NCBI GenBank assembly: GCA_037954665.1
Contig: JBBMOL010000022.1
Span: forward strand, 186,001-250,000
From: Laguncularia racemosa
Taxonomy: Eukaryota; Streptophyta; Magnoliopsida; Myrtales; Combretaceae
Direction: 5' to 3'
Length of the DNA: 64,000 nt
Part shown: piece after piece, positions 22,001 to 34,350 of the stretch
How positions within the stretch are numbered: position 1 is the stretch's first letter
How the letters are laid out: each line of letters begins with the position of its first letter
Program-made: the position numbers and the translations under genes
The notes under the pieces: model-generated
Seen by the model: only the letters and a program-made list of their open reading frames with translations
Told to the model about the DNA's origin: nothing
Databases searched by the model: none

Positions 22001-25000
22001 TTTACTATAGCCAACAAAGAAATGGCAAAAAATCAAGATTTTATATCCATAGAGAGAGATTTTGATATATTAAACAGATGAAGACAAAATCCAGATGGAA
22101 GATAAACCATACCAGCCATAAAAGCATTCCACCGGTCATGACCACCTTAACTAACATAGAAAGGTGTTACAAACTTGTGTTACGAACTCGGCAGAACAGA
22201 ATCTAATTAATGTATGATTATTAGTAAAGTCATCCCTAGCACAGATTTACCTTTGTTAGTGTTTTGACCTTTCTTATCAAATGTATTTTTAAATAGGGAT
22301 TTGAGGCTCATTAGAAAGAACTCTCCAATCTCATAAAAGACACCAACTATAGATAAGACTAATTGAGAGAAATTAAATTACTCATACTTTTCTTGCTTGT
22401 CTCAATACTCACCAAGATGTCTGATTTATAAAAGCCAAGCTACTACCTTACCTAAACACTCCAACTTTAATAAAATGATTCCTAACAATATTTATTTTTC
22501 TCATAGATGTGTAGCATTACTTTGCCTCCTACAGTATGAGGCCGACTTCAAGCTCAAGTAATCCATTGACAACTATTGTAGAACTTGAAAATGAGCTGCC
22601 TCACAATCTATGACAAGGTTTGCCAACTCCAGCATGTAAAGCTTCTAAAATTGACACCTAAGGAAGCAAGGTCCATTGCAGTAAAAAATAGATTCTTAGC
22701 CCAAACACTTGATAATAAATGGACTAAACTGTTGTGGATAGGCTGATTGTTGTTCATTTACTGGCAGTATCGCTGTGTGCTGAAGATACTCCAGACACTA
22801 TATCAGGACAATTGCTAACCAATAGTATTCTCCCACATCCTAAGCCAAATTTGTGAGAAAATATGGTAAATAAGTTTATTTTAAGAAAATAGTACTGTAA
22901 ATATTGTAATTATAGAATCAGACTAAATTAAGAAATTTTATTATCGGTTTTTTTAATTTGTATATAAGTAATTTATTGTTAATCAATAAAATAAACTCTT
23001 TTAATATTTTACGTTATGGTATCTGAGTTTCTAAGGTTTACAAAATCGTAAATTTTTTTTTTGACCCTTCATCGCTAGAACCCTAATTTTTCAGCCTTCA
23101 TCGTTAAAATTCTCTTAAACCCGACTAGCTCCCATGCCGTGAGTTGCCGAAAGTCGTTGAAGACATCATGAGTCACCAAAGACGCAGTGAATCGTCATGA
23201 GACGCCATGAGTCAACTCGGGGTCGCTGGGCGAACTTGCACGAACTACAGTGGCATGATCTACGATAGCCATGGGTCGCCAGAGCAAGTAGGGTTACTAG
23301 AATTCTTGATCCATCTTCGTTGACATTTCAGTTGGTCATCAGAGTCGCTAGGATCACCGGAGCAACGGTTTTGTTGGTCGCCAAAGTAGCTAGGGTCATT
23401 GGAATCCATGTTCCTTCTTCTGCATCGTTGCCAGGGTCACCCAAATCCGTGTAAGAGGGCAAGCTTTGTTCTGTGTGCTCCTTCTTCTTTGTTCCTTCTC
23501 TATTCTTCGTCAACCGACCTTAATTGCTAGTGGTTTTTTTTTTTTTATCGTTATCCCTACGACCAGCCAACCTTAATTGCTACATGTCAGAAATTACTGG
23601 GCCTGACCCAACTCGATTGGAGGAATTAATTCCTCCACAGCTGCTTCAAGAATTGCAGTATGTTCCAGCAGTATACAAATTGAATGGAAAAAATTATTTG
23701 TAGTCCCAATTAGTTTGGACCATTTTGAAAGGCAAAGGGAAAATCAATCATCTCATTGATACAGGTCTAGAGTCTAGTGATCCGAACTTTCAAGTGTGGG
23801 ATCAAGAAGACTCGATGATTATGGCATGGCTATGGGGATCTATGACTCCCAAAATCAGTGACACATGCATGTTTCTAAATACTGCCAAAGACATATGGGA
23901 CACAATTCAACAAATACACTCGAAGGCAAAGGATGCTGCTCAGGTGTATGAAGTAAAGGTTAAAACGATGGCAGCAAGGCAAGGGAATAAGACAGTCACA
24001 GAATATGCCAATCAATTAAGTGCTTTATGGCAGGAGTTAGATCAATACAAAGTAATAAAGACAAAGTGCTCGGATGATGCTATTGTTTTGAAGAACTTTA
24101 TTGAACAAGATAGAGTCTATGATTTTCTTGTTGGGTTGAATCCAGAATTCGATCAGATGCGTATTCAGATTCTTAGGAAATTGGAAGTCCCATGCTTCAA
24201 TGAGGTGGTAGCCATAGTTCAAGGAGAGGAGAGTAGGCGAGGTCTGATGCTGGAGCCCCAAGTTTCAATCAATTCAGCAATGGTTGCAAGTGATGGAAAC
24301 AAGCTGAATATACTCACTGGAAAGAAGTCTGCTAGTGATGAAAAGAAAACAGCCCTAGCTATGAAGACGAGATTCTAGGAATCAAGACCGAGATAGTTTA
24401 TGGTGCACATATTGCAAGAAGCCACGACACACTCGTGAGCGTTGTTGGAAGCTTCATGGGAAGACACCAAGCCAAGAATGGGGACAAAGAGGGGGACAAT
24501 CTAGAAGTGGACAAGCCCATATTGCAGCTGGCCAAAGTGATGAACCACTAAAATCAGAAGCAACTAGTCTCAACCAAGGTAAACTAGAGAAGGTGAGAGC
24601 TCTCATCAGCAGTCTTGACAAGCCCTCAAGTATTTGTTCTTTGGCATATTCAGGTGAATTTCCACTTTCCATTGGATTAAATGTTTCGGATGCAACCTTC
24701 TCCACCTCTTGGATTATGGATTCAAGAGCGACCGACCGTATGACTCACTCACCAAATGTCTTTACCACCTATTCCCCATGCCCAAGCAATAGAAAAATAG
24801 CTACTGCAAATGGTTCTTTGACCACTATGGCAAGAATTGAAAGTGTCCAAATTAACCCATTGTTAACCTTGCAAAATGTCCTTCATGTCCCTAAACTATC
24901 TACCAATCTGATATCCATCCAAAAACTTACTCATGACTTACAATGTAATATTGTTTTTCATCATAATGAGTGTGTATTTCAGGAAAGGATTAGAGGAAGA

Positions 25001-28000
25001 TGATTGGACATGCTAGAGAACAGGGTGGCCTCTACTTTCTTGAAACAAGTCAACCAACCATCACCAAGGATAAACAATCAGTGTCATTTGTTTCCAAGAC
25101 TCTATCATCCAATAAAGAGAAAATTTGGCTCTATCATCGCCAACTCGGACATCCACCATTTCAAGTCATTAAACTTTTGTTTCCATCTTTGTTTAAAAGT
25201 CTAGGTGTAAGTCTTTTCATTGTGAAAAATGTGAACTTGCTAAACACAAACATGTATCCTTTCTAGCAAGCAATAAAAGAAGTTCAATTCCTTTTGATTT
25301 AATTCATTGTGATGTTTGGGGTCCATCTACTGTTACTAATATCTCTGAGGCACGACTGTTTGTTCTTTTATGGATGATTGTACTCGAGTTTGCTAGATTT
25401 TTCTTCTTAAACAAAAATTTGATATCAGCATTGTTTTCCCAAATTTCTGTTCCATGATTAAAAATCAGTTTGGAGTGACCATCAAGAGAGTTAGGTCTAA
25501 TAACGCAAGCGACTATTTCAATCAAATTCTAAGTCCATATTTTCAAAGAAAAGGGATAATACATGAGTCATCTTGTGTAAATACCCCACAGCAAAATGGA
25601 GCTGCAGAGAGGAAAAATGGTGATCCCCTCGAAAAAACACAAGCATTGTTATTTGAAAATCATGTACTTAAAACTTTTTTGGAGGAAGCTGTTCTTACAG
25701 CAACACATCTCATAAACAGATTACCACCTAAAGTTCTAGGGTTTAAGAGTCCAATGGACGTGTTGTCAACCTTTTACCCTAACCTACATACCACAAATAA
25801 TTTTGTTCCTAGAGTGTTTGGGTGTACATCCTTCATACATGTTCACAGTCACAACCGAGGGAAACTGGATCCAAGAGCTATAAACTGTGTCTTTGTAGGA
25901 TATTCATCAACCCAAAAAGGTTATAAGTGTTATCACCCATCTTCTCTAAAATTCTTTGTTTCTATGGATATTACCTTCAATGAAAGTACATCTTACTTTC
26001 CAAACCCTTATCTTCAAGGGGAGAAGTCGGTAAGAGAAGACGAGGGTTTGGGTTTTGACTTGATGTTAGATCCTACTTCCTCATCCACTAGTGATCATAC
26101 CTCGAGTCAAACTGAGCCACTTGAGTCCATCATAGTTCCCTCTGAACTTGTGTTTGATCCTGTAACAACAACTTCTGTGTCTACTCAACCTGAAACCGAG
26201 TCTATTCCCGAGGATGTTAGATATGGCAAAGACAAGATGTATGCAAGGAAGATGATGGTTGCCCCCAAATCTATGCAAGTCCAAGAGTCCAATGAGTAAT
26301 GATTTCTAAACCAACACTTAAGTTGAAACTGAACCAAAGCTAGAGAGTGAGACCCATAAGGGTGGTAGTGACACAGACTTGCCCATTGCATTAAGAAAAG
26401 GTACAAGAGAGTGCACAAAAAAACCTTTATATCTCCTTGCACACTTCATGTCCTTTAAACGTTTTTCTCCATCACACAGAACCTTCCTAAGTAACCTAGA
26501 AACTATTGTCATTCCTTCTAATCTATCCGAAGCTTTGTCTAATGAAAAATGGAAACAAGCTATGAATGTAGAAATGGAGGCACTAGAAAAGAACAAAACA
26601 TGGGAGCTAGTCGAGTTACCAACAAGGAAGAAACCAGTGGGGTGTAAATGGGTGTACACAGTGAAGTATAAAGCTAATGGTTCGATGGAGAGATATAAGC
26701 AAAGTCAAGGAGATCATACATTGTTCGTCAAACACTCATCTTTAGAGAGAGTCACAATTCTCTTAGTTTATGTGGATAATATAATTGTTACAGGAAGCAA
26801 TGATGAAAAAAGAAGTTTTTTGAATGAGTGCTTGGTAAAAGAATTTGAGATTAAGACACTTGGGAAGCTAAAACTTTTTCTTGAAATTAAAGTGGCACAT
26901 TCAGAAAAAGGTATTTTTCTCTTTCAACAGAAGTATGTACCCGATTTACTCAAGGAGACAGGTAAAACAACATGCAAGCCAGTGAGTACTCCAATAGATC
27001 CAAATGTAAAGCTTGGAATAGCAAAGGAAGATGCTATGGTAGATAAAGGAATGTATCAACGGTTGGTGGGAAAGCTCATTTATTTGTCCCCCACACGACC
27101 AAATATAGCGTATGTTGTGAATATGATTAGTCAATGCATGCACAATCCAAAAGAGGTTCATCTTCAAACAACACAGAGTGTCACAATATCTTAAAGGTAT
27201 ACTAGGAAGAGGAATTCTTTTTAGGAGAAGTGAGAACCTAATACTTGAAGCCTACACAAATGCTAATTATGCTAAGTTATTGATTAATAGAAGATCGACC
27301 ACTGGATATTGTACATTTCTAGGTGGGAATCTCGTGACATGAAGGAGTAAGAAGCAAAATGTAGTAGCAAGGTCTAGTGCAAAGGCTGAATTTCGAGCAA
27401 TGGCTCAAGGAGTATGAGTTACTTTGACTGAAGATCATTTTAGAAGACATGAGAATAAAGTTGGAGAGCCAATAAGGCTTTATTGTGATAATAAGTCTAT
27501 AATTAGCATTGCCCACAATTTTGTGCAACATGATCAAACAAAGCATATTGAAATTGAAAGACATTTTATCAAGGAAAAATTGAAGGGCAGATTGATCTGC
27601 ACACCTTATGTATCTACAAATTGATAGTAGTCCAATGTTTGAAAAAATTGTACCCAAGCTAGGAATGGAGAATATCTATTCATTAGCTTAAGGGGGAGTG
27701 TACGAAAATATGATTAATAGGTTTATTTTAATAAAATAGTGCTGTAAATATTGTAATTATAGAATCAGATTAAATTAGAAGATTTTGTTATTGGTTTTTT
27801 TTAATTTGTATATAAGTGATTTATTGTTAATCAATAAAATAAATACTCTTTCAGTATTTTACGTTAAAATTCATTATTGTTCTAGATCAAGAAGCTCCAA
27901 ATCCATCATGATTACCTCTAACGAACCTGATTTAACATGGATAGTATTCCTCAAGCATTCCATTTTTATAGCATCCTGACCTAGTCTCCTAAAGGGCTTC

Positions 28001-31000
28001 CCCACGGTGATGGTCCAAACCTCAACAAAAATTGGCAAACTCCCACCAGATCAAGTTGGGGTACATCTGCTCCAATGCTAGTGATTTCACCAATTTTGAT
28101 GAAAAGGTTCTAGGTCACCAGCTCCTGCACTTGACCTGAGTTTGTTTGCCTCTAGTTAGTGCATAGTTGCCTCCTGTTCACATGCTGCTTACATATATTG
28201 TTGAATAAACGTGGTTAGATGTTCTCGCAACTTGTGGAACTCACTCATCACAGATGTTGAATAAACGTTGTTAGGTGTTCTTGCAACTTGTGGAAATTAC
28301 TCATCACAGATGGCTCTGATACAAAGTTATAATGAGCTAAAGAGTGAGATCTAGTCAATGGGTGATAAATTAGTAAAGGCAACCCTCTGGACACATTTTT
28401 CTTTATTAGTGTTCCAATCTTTCTTGCTGTATTATTATCTTAGGAGTGAGAGCTTGTTAGAGAGAACTCTTTGATCTTGTAGAAGACTTTAACTACAGAT
28501 TTAGACTAACTGAGAAATAATATGGATAATACTTTTCTTGCTTCTCTTGTTACTCATTCAGAAATAATATAGATAATACTTTTCTTGCTTCTCTTAATAC
28601 TCATTGTGATCACTTATCTATATTACCCAAGCCACTACATAACCTACAGAAAGTACATACTTATCTATCAGCCAGAATCAAAGGAATCTTACATAAAAAT
28701 ATTTCTTTTTCTAGAGATACATAACAAAAGGCTTAAGCATATTATACCACATTCGCTGCTTATCAATTTTCCAAGACTACGATATGGTGGAGAGGTTTTG
28801 ACAAAATTCACCCTTCCCTTCTAAAATGAAAATGGATCTATACAAACAAGAGCTATTAGGACTACGATGTCTGGATAAGTGTTTCAGTACAATAAAGAAA
28901 GCAAGAATGAGCAGAAGTAAACTGAGACTGCATGCCAAAGCATGTAATTAACTATATACATGAACTGCACTTAAGTAATGTCCATATTTCCTTCATCTAC
29001 CAAATCATTGTAGCACATACTGAAACAACAAATTGAGGATGCAAGCAAACCCTGAGGATAAGGATCCACACATACCTCTTGGCTCTTTGTCACCACCGGT
29101 TCGCTCACATTACTGAGGCGCTTGAACATAGGATGACCTTGCATCTAAATTAACAAACTCAAGGTCAAGCAAAGAAGACAGATGCTAAATATTCATATTT
29201 CACAGGATACAAGTATGATTACTTATTATAAAACTACTTAACCTTTTCCTTGAATGCCTCCCACTTCTTATTCCAACGCGATTGCTTAGTGGGAACTATA
29301 ACAACATCAGTTCGTGTACTTCTTTCCTCAACTGGTGGAGGAGGAGTACGCTCTAAGTGCTTCCTCTTCCTTGGGCTACCATTTAGTTCATCTTTCAAAA
29401 TATCATAGCCCTTCTTAGCCAGATCAATAACTTTAGCATCCTTTAACTTCTGGAAGGTTTCTGACACCTTGCCCGTGGAAGACACATGTGATCTGAATTT
29501 TCCATAGAAAGTTTCTGACTCCTTGCTAGACCCAGCCTGTTGGCTCTCTTCATCTGCTGATGCACCCTTCATTCCCTCCCTAGCATCTCCACCATGCTTG
29601 GCTGAATCATTAGAGGATCCTGGATGCTGTTGATTTCCCATTCCAAGATGATCCTTGACCTAAATAAAACATTAAATGTTCGAACAATCATCATATAGAG
29701 ATTGTCACCATCTGCAAGGCAATGTGATATCTAAGAAGAAAATAAGTTATTATCACCTCCTCAGTAGCAGCAGAAATTTTCTCCTTCATGTCTGCAGAAA
29801 CCTGGAAAAAATATTATGATCAAGTTATAATAATAATAAAAAACAAAAAAAAAATTCTATAGCTCCAAAATTCCAAACGTTATGGACACCATCACAATGT
29901 AACATGATTATTAGATAAAATCTACATTAACTGCCACCCAGGTTCTATAATACAACCAAAAACTTGACAAGACATGACAAAAAGAATATTAGAGGAAAGA
30001 CATCAAGTTATGGCTTTATAGGCTTTAAATTTAGTTATGAATATCTAATTGATCTTGTAGTGGCTCATTGGATCATGTGCCTAGACGGAGTTGATCCAAC
30101 AATAAATGTGCCCTTTGCTAACTAAAATTAAGGAAAAAAAAGGGTTCCCATCTAGACAAAGAGATTCAATGAAATAACTCAAAATTAGCATCTTATCTTC
30201 AAGTCATACCTTCTTTGCAGTAGCTTCAGCCTCTGACCATACCCCATCAACGTGCTTGTATAGCTGCTCAGTAGTCTGCTTTGTTCTGCATTTGGCAGTT
30301 CACCATCTCAGGCCCACGTTGAAGCCTCTAGCTAGGCTTGACATACAAAAGTATGTCTCAGCCGATTAACTAACAAGGCTAAGACGATTTAAAAAAAAAA
30401 AAAGAAAGAAAAACCACTGATATTGAAAATTGGGATAACCAGTATTACCTAGTTTTTAAGTCATCTTTCATGACTTTAAGCTCTTCTGCTTTCTCCTTTA
30501 GGTCCTTCACCGACTTTTGAAATTCAGGATTTCTGAAAACAGGGCAGAAAACAATATTCCAAAATACATATCAACATAAAATAGTTATTAAGGGACATTA
30601 ATAACAAGATCAGCACTCAAGCGTCATTACTAGGTAGAGCAGCTATACGGATCTTATTTCACCATTCCATTTTATCACAATCCATATCCTCTCCAATGCC
30701 TAAGAATTTCATATTTTTTTTACAATAAATAAATAAATAATTAACAGTTAGCTGACAACAATGAAAAATAATTTCTTTCTGGTTTTTAGTAAATTTATTT
30801 AATGAGAAAAGATATGTCTTAACTAGCCAAAGGTACAGCAAAAACAAAGCATAAATATATGCAACAGCCAAGACGAACAAGAGCGGTCCATACATCTATC
30901 ACTGGACTTATTCACAAAGAAAAACCACAACGGCTGCAAATCAAAAGTTTCCATCATAGGAAATCAAATCAGTCCTACTTAACCTAAGACCAACCAGGGC

Positions 31001-31865
31001 ATTTGTCTAGTTGATGAGCTGGGCATTCCAAACTATTAGTCACCATTCTTCCACAACCCCAAAGAGAAGTCATATCAAAAATAGATGTAAGTGATGCTCA
31101 AACTCAGTAGAATACTTGAATAACTTGAATAGCTCCCCATCAGAGCAGCTTGTCCATTGTCATCAAATTTCAATTCATAACCGTATAAAAGCGTGCCTCA
31201 GAAAATGCCGTTTGACCCAAACATGGTTCACCAAACCCTCCTTAGGCAAGGGTGTTCTCAACTCTAGAAGTTATATAGTGTAGAAAAAGAGTGGTTTATG
31301 GAAAATAAGAATTGTTTAATCCTAAATAAATTGCTTTATCTTTATGTGGTAATACAGGTGTAATTTTTCCCAATCTATCAAATATTCTAAAGTAGTCCTA
31401 TCTGACCAGGCCTCTTGAAACTCCCAAATTGAATCGCAAAAACATACATGTGAAATTTAGGGCATTTATTTAGCTGGTTAACTAAAATAGCAAATCAAGA
31501 AAAATCAAATTTTTGACAGAAACCAATCAAATTCAGAGTCGCAAAACAAAATTTAAGCTCAAAGACACTAGAATATAAGTGAAAATACTTGTTGGCTTCG
31601 CCTTTAATTTTCTCGGAGAACTTATTGAATACGCTGAACCGACGATCAGTGTAATGCCCATTTGCTCTAATCAACCCTATACTCGGCTGCCATGGCTAAA
31701 CAATAGCATAAAGGAAAAATAAATTAAAAAAAAAATCGTATTTACTATGATACATATATGTACATGTGTGCAAAGAGAAGGAAGTACCTGTTGTTTAGAA
31801 CGGAGGTGAAAGAGAAAAGGTTGGCCCAAGAGGGACAAATCTCGCACCAACTTCCTACTCGCCAT
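19070..31865 (-). CDS. TIM44: Mitochondrial import inner membrane translocase subunit TIM44
   Basis: Fourteen exons, all GT-AG, join in one frame of about 484 codons: 31865-31788, 31695-31589, 30532-30449, 30285-30210, 29801-29757, 29659-29243, 29144-29076, 21793-21729, 21063-20995, 20896-20820, 20671-20571, 20007-19936, 19855-19793 and 19201-19070. The start MASRKLVRDLSLLG is a mitochondrial presequence. Next come a Lys/Glu-rich coiled coil (NPEFQKSVKDLKEKAEELK), a hydrophilic linker, and the C-terminal Tim44 domain: AEDMRERWETSDNPV, GDAETLKKYCSSEVIERC, SEVEVRETKMMGTSPIII, TIHTVYYAWAMQQVDPEELG and WRLREMQQIGVQALI. TIM44 tethers mtHsp70 to the TIM23 channel on the matrix side and drives preprotein import. 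The exon 10/11 junction was chosen (donor after 20820, acceptor before 20671) because it keeps Y-V-K-G-D in line with the family. Intron 7 is 7.28 kb because of nested retroelements. All domains look intact, so I expect a functional gene. Confidence 0.92.
21794..22174. other. TIM44 intron 7, 3'-side portion
   Basis: Intron DNA between the exon 8 acceptor and the old LTR element; a poly-T run lies near 21818-21832. Nothing else seen. Confidence 0.45.
22852..23016 (+). repeat. Copia 5' LTR
   Basis: Starts TGTGAGAAAATATGG, ends TTTTACGTTA. Pairs with 27699-27866. The internal tatataag near 22963 is a possible TATA element. Confidence 0.9.
23584..24450 (+). pseudogene. Copia gag (broken)
   Basis: An ATG at 23584 opens a gag frame beginning MSEITGPDP. 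It is interrupted at 23701-23703 by TAG where related elements have Trp (WSQLVW), so TGG has become TAG. It then stays open to 24378, with the typical DQEDSMIMAWLWGSM and FLVGLNPEFDQMRIQIL blocks. The CCHC zinc knuckle (CTYCKKPRHTRERC, about 24403-24444) follows in a different frame, so a frameshift also separates the nucleocapsid part. Confidence 0.85.
24700..27630 (+). pseudogene. Copia pol: protease, integrase, RT, RNase H (broken)
   Basis: Segments in several frames. Protease: WIMDSRATDRMT (about 24709-24744), with the catalytic D-S-G-A changed to D-S-R-A. Pre-integrase: LYHRQLGHPPFQV (about 25129). Integrase core: CDVWGPS near 25310 and NTPQQNGAAERKN near 25580. RT start: KWKQAMNVEMEALEKNKTWE, then KKPVGCKWVYTVKYK, but at about 26693-26700 the sequence jumps to QSQGDHTLFVKHSS, losing roughly the first two-thirds of the RT domain. 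The catalytic YVDD reads YVDN (about 26770). RNase H blocks (RRSTTGYC, CDNKSIISIAHN) follow with stops. No functional enzyme is possible. Confidence 0.88.
27699..27866 (+). repeat. Copia 3' LTR
   Basis: Starts TGTACGAAAATATG directly after the polypurine tract and ends TTTTACGTTA, followed by the AAATT duplication. Confidence 0.9.
28200..28311. repeat. 56-bp tandem duplication
   Basis: Two head-to-tail units, 28200-28255 and 28256-28311, each starting gttgaataaacg and ending actcatcacagat, with a few substitutions. It lies in the gag leader of the old LTR element, next to its primer-binding site. Confidence 0.9.
28513..28606. repeat. 47-bp tandem duplication in the old LTR
   Basis: Units 28513-28559 and 28560-28606, both starting agaaataatat and containing acttttcttgcttctctt, differing at a few bases. 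The matching LTR at 22178-22458 has only one copy, so the duplication followed insertion or arose in one LTR. Confidence 0.88.
28651..29075. other. TIM44 intron 7, 5'-side portion
   Basis: About 425 bp of intron DNA next to exon 7; no feature seen. Confidence 0.5.
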
Positions 31866-31906
31866 TGATAAATAAAAGTAAAAGGCTATAAATTTCAAAG
31901 AAGAAA

Positions 31907-31930
31907 GGGTTTAGGGTTTAGGGTTTAGGG
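31907..31930 (-). promoter_or_regulatory. Telo-box tandem in the TIM44 5' region
   Basis: Three and a half copies of the telomere-like word (AAACCCT on the minus strand) lie about 40-65 bp upstream of the TIM44 ATG. Telo-boxes near the transcription start are typical of plant genes for ribosomal and mitochondrial proteins active in dividing cells, so this is a likely regulatory site rather than a telomere scar. Confidence 0.75.
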
Positions 31931-32983
31931 CTCTGTAGGGCTTTTGTGGTGAAGGAATAAGTGGTTACTTGAACAATTAGGCCATCCGCGAAGAGGATGG
32001 GTTTGGTACGAACCACGGGCACGGCGTCGACAGGACGGACAACGGAACGGAGAAAGGGAGGAAGCTAAGAAAGAGTGACAAGAGAGGTAAGTGTGTCAAG
32101 TATGAAGCCCAGTTTAGGGCATGGCATGACTTCATCCAATCGAGACTGCTGCCCTAATTTTGTTGTTCCAATTTTTTTTTTCATCTTAAACGTATCATCA
32201 AGTGATTTTGAAAAAAAAAAAAAAAATTATTTCGTCTCAATTAATAAACATAATAATCCCGCATTAAGGTACTATACAAATATAAGTGAATTAGTTAAAG
32301 ACTTATGCTATCTCAATTTCATTTAAAATATATAAAATAAATTTAGAGTTACTCCATAGATTATCATAATTAATATTTTAATAATTTATATTAATAGATA
32401 GTTATAAATGCAATTTATATAATTGTTTATTATATATATATTACATATTTGTTATATATGCCATACCTATATGAAATGGTGTATCATTAAAAAAAAGTTA
32501 TAACCTTAAAATTATAGAAATATAACATCATATAATAAGGATTGTTTTATTTTCATTTAAGTTATATAAATTTTTTATAAGTTTTTTTCCCTTTTTGTAC
32601 ATAGGGAATACATCTCTAGAATATATAATTGAGAAAGAAAAAGAAAATTTAATAGTGAAAAGGTTTTAAGTAATTAAGAGATGTAAAAAGGGAAACAAAA
32701 TATTATAAATAATAAAAAAAATGATTACTAATGAAAGGTTAAAAAGAAAAAAACTCTAAAATTGCATCTACTTATGCAAAGAATACAATTCCTCCATACG
32801 TATCTATTGTTTTGTTATAAATCACATATTGCTTGAATACATAATTAAAATAAAAGAAAAATTGATAGCAAATATGTATTAGTAATAAAATTGTATGTGA
32901 CAGAAAAATCATAGAATGCCAAAATTTTTAGCAATGAAGGAAAGACCGATAGTTTTTGAGAAAAATTTAATGACTTTATATTT
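31931..32983. other. Upstream region of TIM44
   Basis: The first 200 bp are comparatively GC-rich (acgggcacggcgtcgacagg near 32020) and should hold the TIM44 promoter. Beyond 32160 the DNA is AT-rich with poly-T and poly-A runs and no gene. Confidence 0.5.
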
Positions 32984-34350
32984 GGGATAAAATAAAATAA
33001 AAAAGTACACGTATTTTCAGCTTTTAGAAACCTAATATTTGAATTTTTATTTTTTGCGATTCAGTGCTTATTTTTTAAATTTAGTTTCAATTTAGTATCT
33101 TCATTAATAGAAAGGTAAACAATCGTTACAATTTTTTGCGTTTTAGTTTTTATACTTTATTATTAATTGCATTATAGTATCTATACGTTATAGTGTTGAT
33201 GCATTTTAGTATTTATTCATTAAATAATTTATGAAAAATTACTTTCACTTTCTTAATTGATATATTATTTTAAAAATTAAAAGAAAATTATTTATGTGCT
33301 AGAATTTCAAGTGCACATAACTTTTGTATGTGATATTTAATTTTAGCAAACCTTATATTATTAGAAAACTCATAACATCTACTTTTATTGAAAATTTGAT
33401 TTACAATGTGTTATGGTACTACATAGATCAAGTATAATCTTAAAATGATTATAACTTGTGATCGGGTAACATTTGGCTTATAACATGAAATTCTAAACTT
33501 ATCAATAATATACCTCAATATATTATAATATTTTGTTATATTTTCAATAGTGTCTATATATTGATTCTTATAAATTTGCAATCCCATAATTTGCAAATTA
33601 AATATCACATTATTGCAACCATATCACTATTGGAAAAATCAGTTACGAATTGCCTAAAAATTGTTGTTACTCAAAATTACATTATTAGAAATAATTTTTT
33701 TTAGATATTCTTTAGTATTTTTTATATTTTAGAAATAATAAAATGCTATTAAGGGAAAAAAAGAGAAAATAGTTAGAGGAAAACTCTATAAGCCCTTTAA
33801 TATTTTTTTATTAATCTTTTATTTTCCTAATTGTTTTTTTTTTGTCTCTCCTTTATTTTTCATGATAGTTCATACGGGTGCAACAGTATTCTAAATTTTA
33901 CAATTTTTTATGCATTACAATTTTTAAAATTATAATGATTATAAATTCATCAAAAAAGTTTGCTATTACATTAAAAAGTTATGTATGGTGGAAGTTATTG
34001 GCATAAAAATATTTTTCTTAATTCTAGAAATAATTTATTAATTAGAAAAATTGAAGAACAACCTTTCATAAATTGATATGGGATCAAGCACTAAATTTCA
34101 TTAAAAATAAAGTATGGACACACTAAAGTTCATTAAAAATAAAGTACAGATACCAAAATACAATCAAAATTAAAGTATAGAAACTAAAATATATATATAA
34201 AAAAATGTAATGGCTATTATCTTCTCTATTAATAGAGATATTAAATTGAAGCTAAATATAAGAAATAAGTACTGAGTAGCAAAAAATAAAAGCTTAGATA
34301 CTAAACTGCCAAAAGCCAAAAATACAAGCACTTTTCATGCATTTATCCCC
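32984..34350. mobile_element. Mutator-like non-autonomous element with long terminal inverted repeats
   Basis: The left arm, from gggataaaataaaataaaaa, matches the reverse complement of the right arm ending atttatcccc for about 200-270 bp. Matching words, read in the same sense, include gtattttcagcttttag / gtatttttggcttttgg, tttttattttttgc, ttagtttcaatttagtat / ttagcttcaatttaatat and attaatagaaag / attaatagagaa. The flanks are tttatattt (32975-32983) and ttaatattt (34351-34359), a 9-bp duplication with one mismatch. Long inverted repeats with a 9-bp duplication are the mark of Mutator-like elements. The 0.8-kb centre shows no transposase. Confidence 0.75.

Larger units (their letters stand above)
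22852..27866 (+). mobile_element. Ty1/Copia LTR retrotransposon, structurally complete but dead
   Basis: A 5,015-bp element with LTRs at 22852-23016 (165 bp) and 27699-27866 (168 bp), both starting TGT and ending TACGTTA, flanked by a 5-bp duplication AAATT (22847-22851 and 27867-27871). The primer site tggtatctgag begins directly after the left LTR at 23017, and the polypurine tract aagggggag (27690-27698) directly precedes the right LTR. Internal order is gag, protease, integrase, RT, RNase H, the Copia order. The LTRs differ at roughly one position in ten by eye, so the insertion is old. It lies antisense to TIM44, within intron 7 and inside the older LTR element. Confidence 0.92.
22175..28650 (-). 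mobile_element. Old degraded LTR retroelement in TIM44 intron 7
   Basis: Two diverged direct repeats, about 22178-22458 and 28325-28650, share ordered words (gagagaactct, tactttTCTTGCTT, aatactca, caagcta/caagcca) and are interpreted as LTRs. On the minus strand the right repeat is followed by ttgtatcagagcc (28312-28324), a near match to the TTGGTATCAGAGC start-tRNA primer site, which fixes the orientation. The internal part is reduced to about 440 bp of gag-like sequence at 27872-28311 and about 370 bp at 22470-22846, both full of stops. The Copia element at 22852-27866 is inserted into it. LTR edges are approximate and no outer target duplication was found. Confidence 0.6.

Noticed and set aside
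28200..28606. Short tandem repeats considered as a CRISPR-like array
   Set aside because: Only two copies each, head to tail without spacers, inside a plant retroelement.
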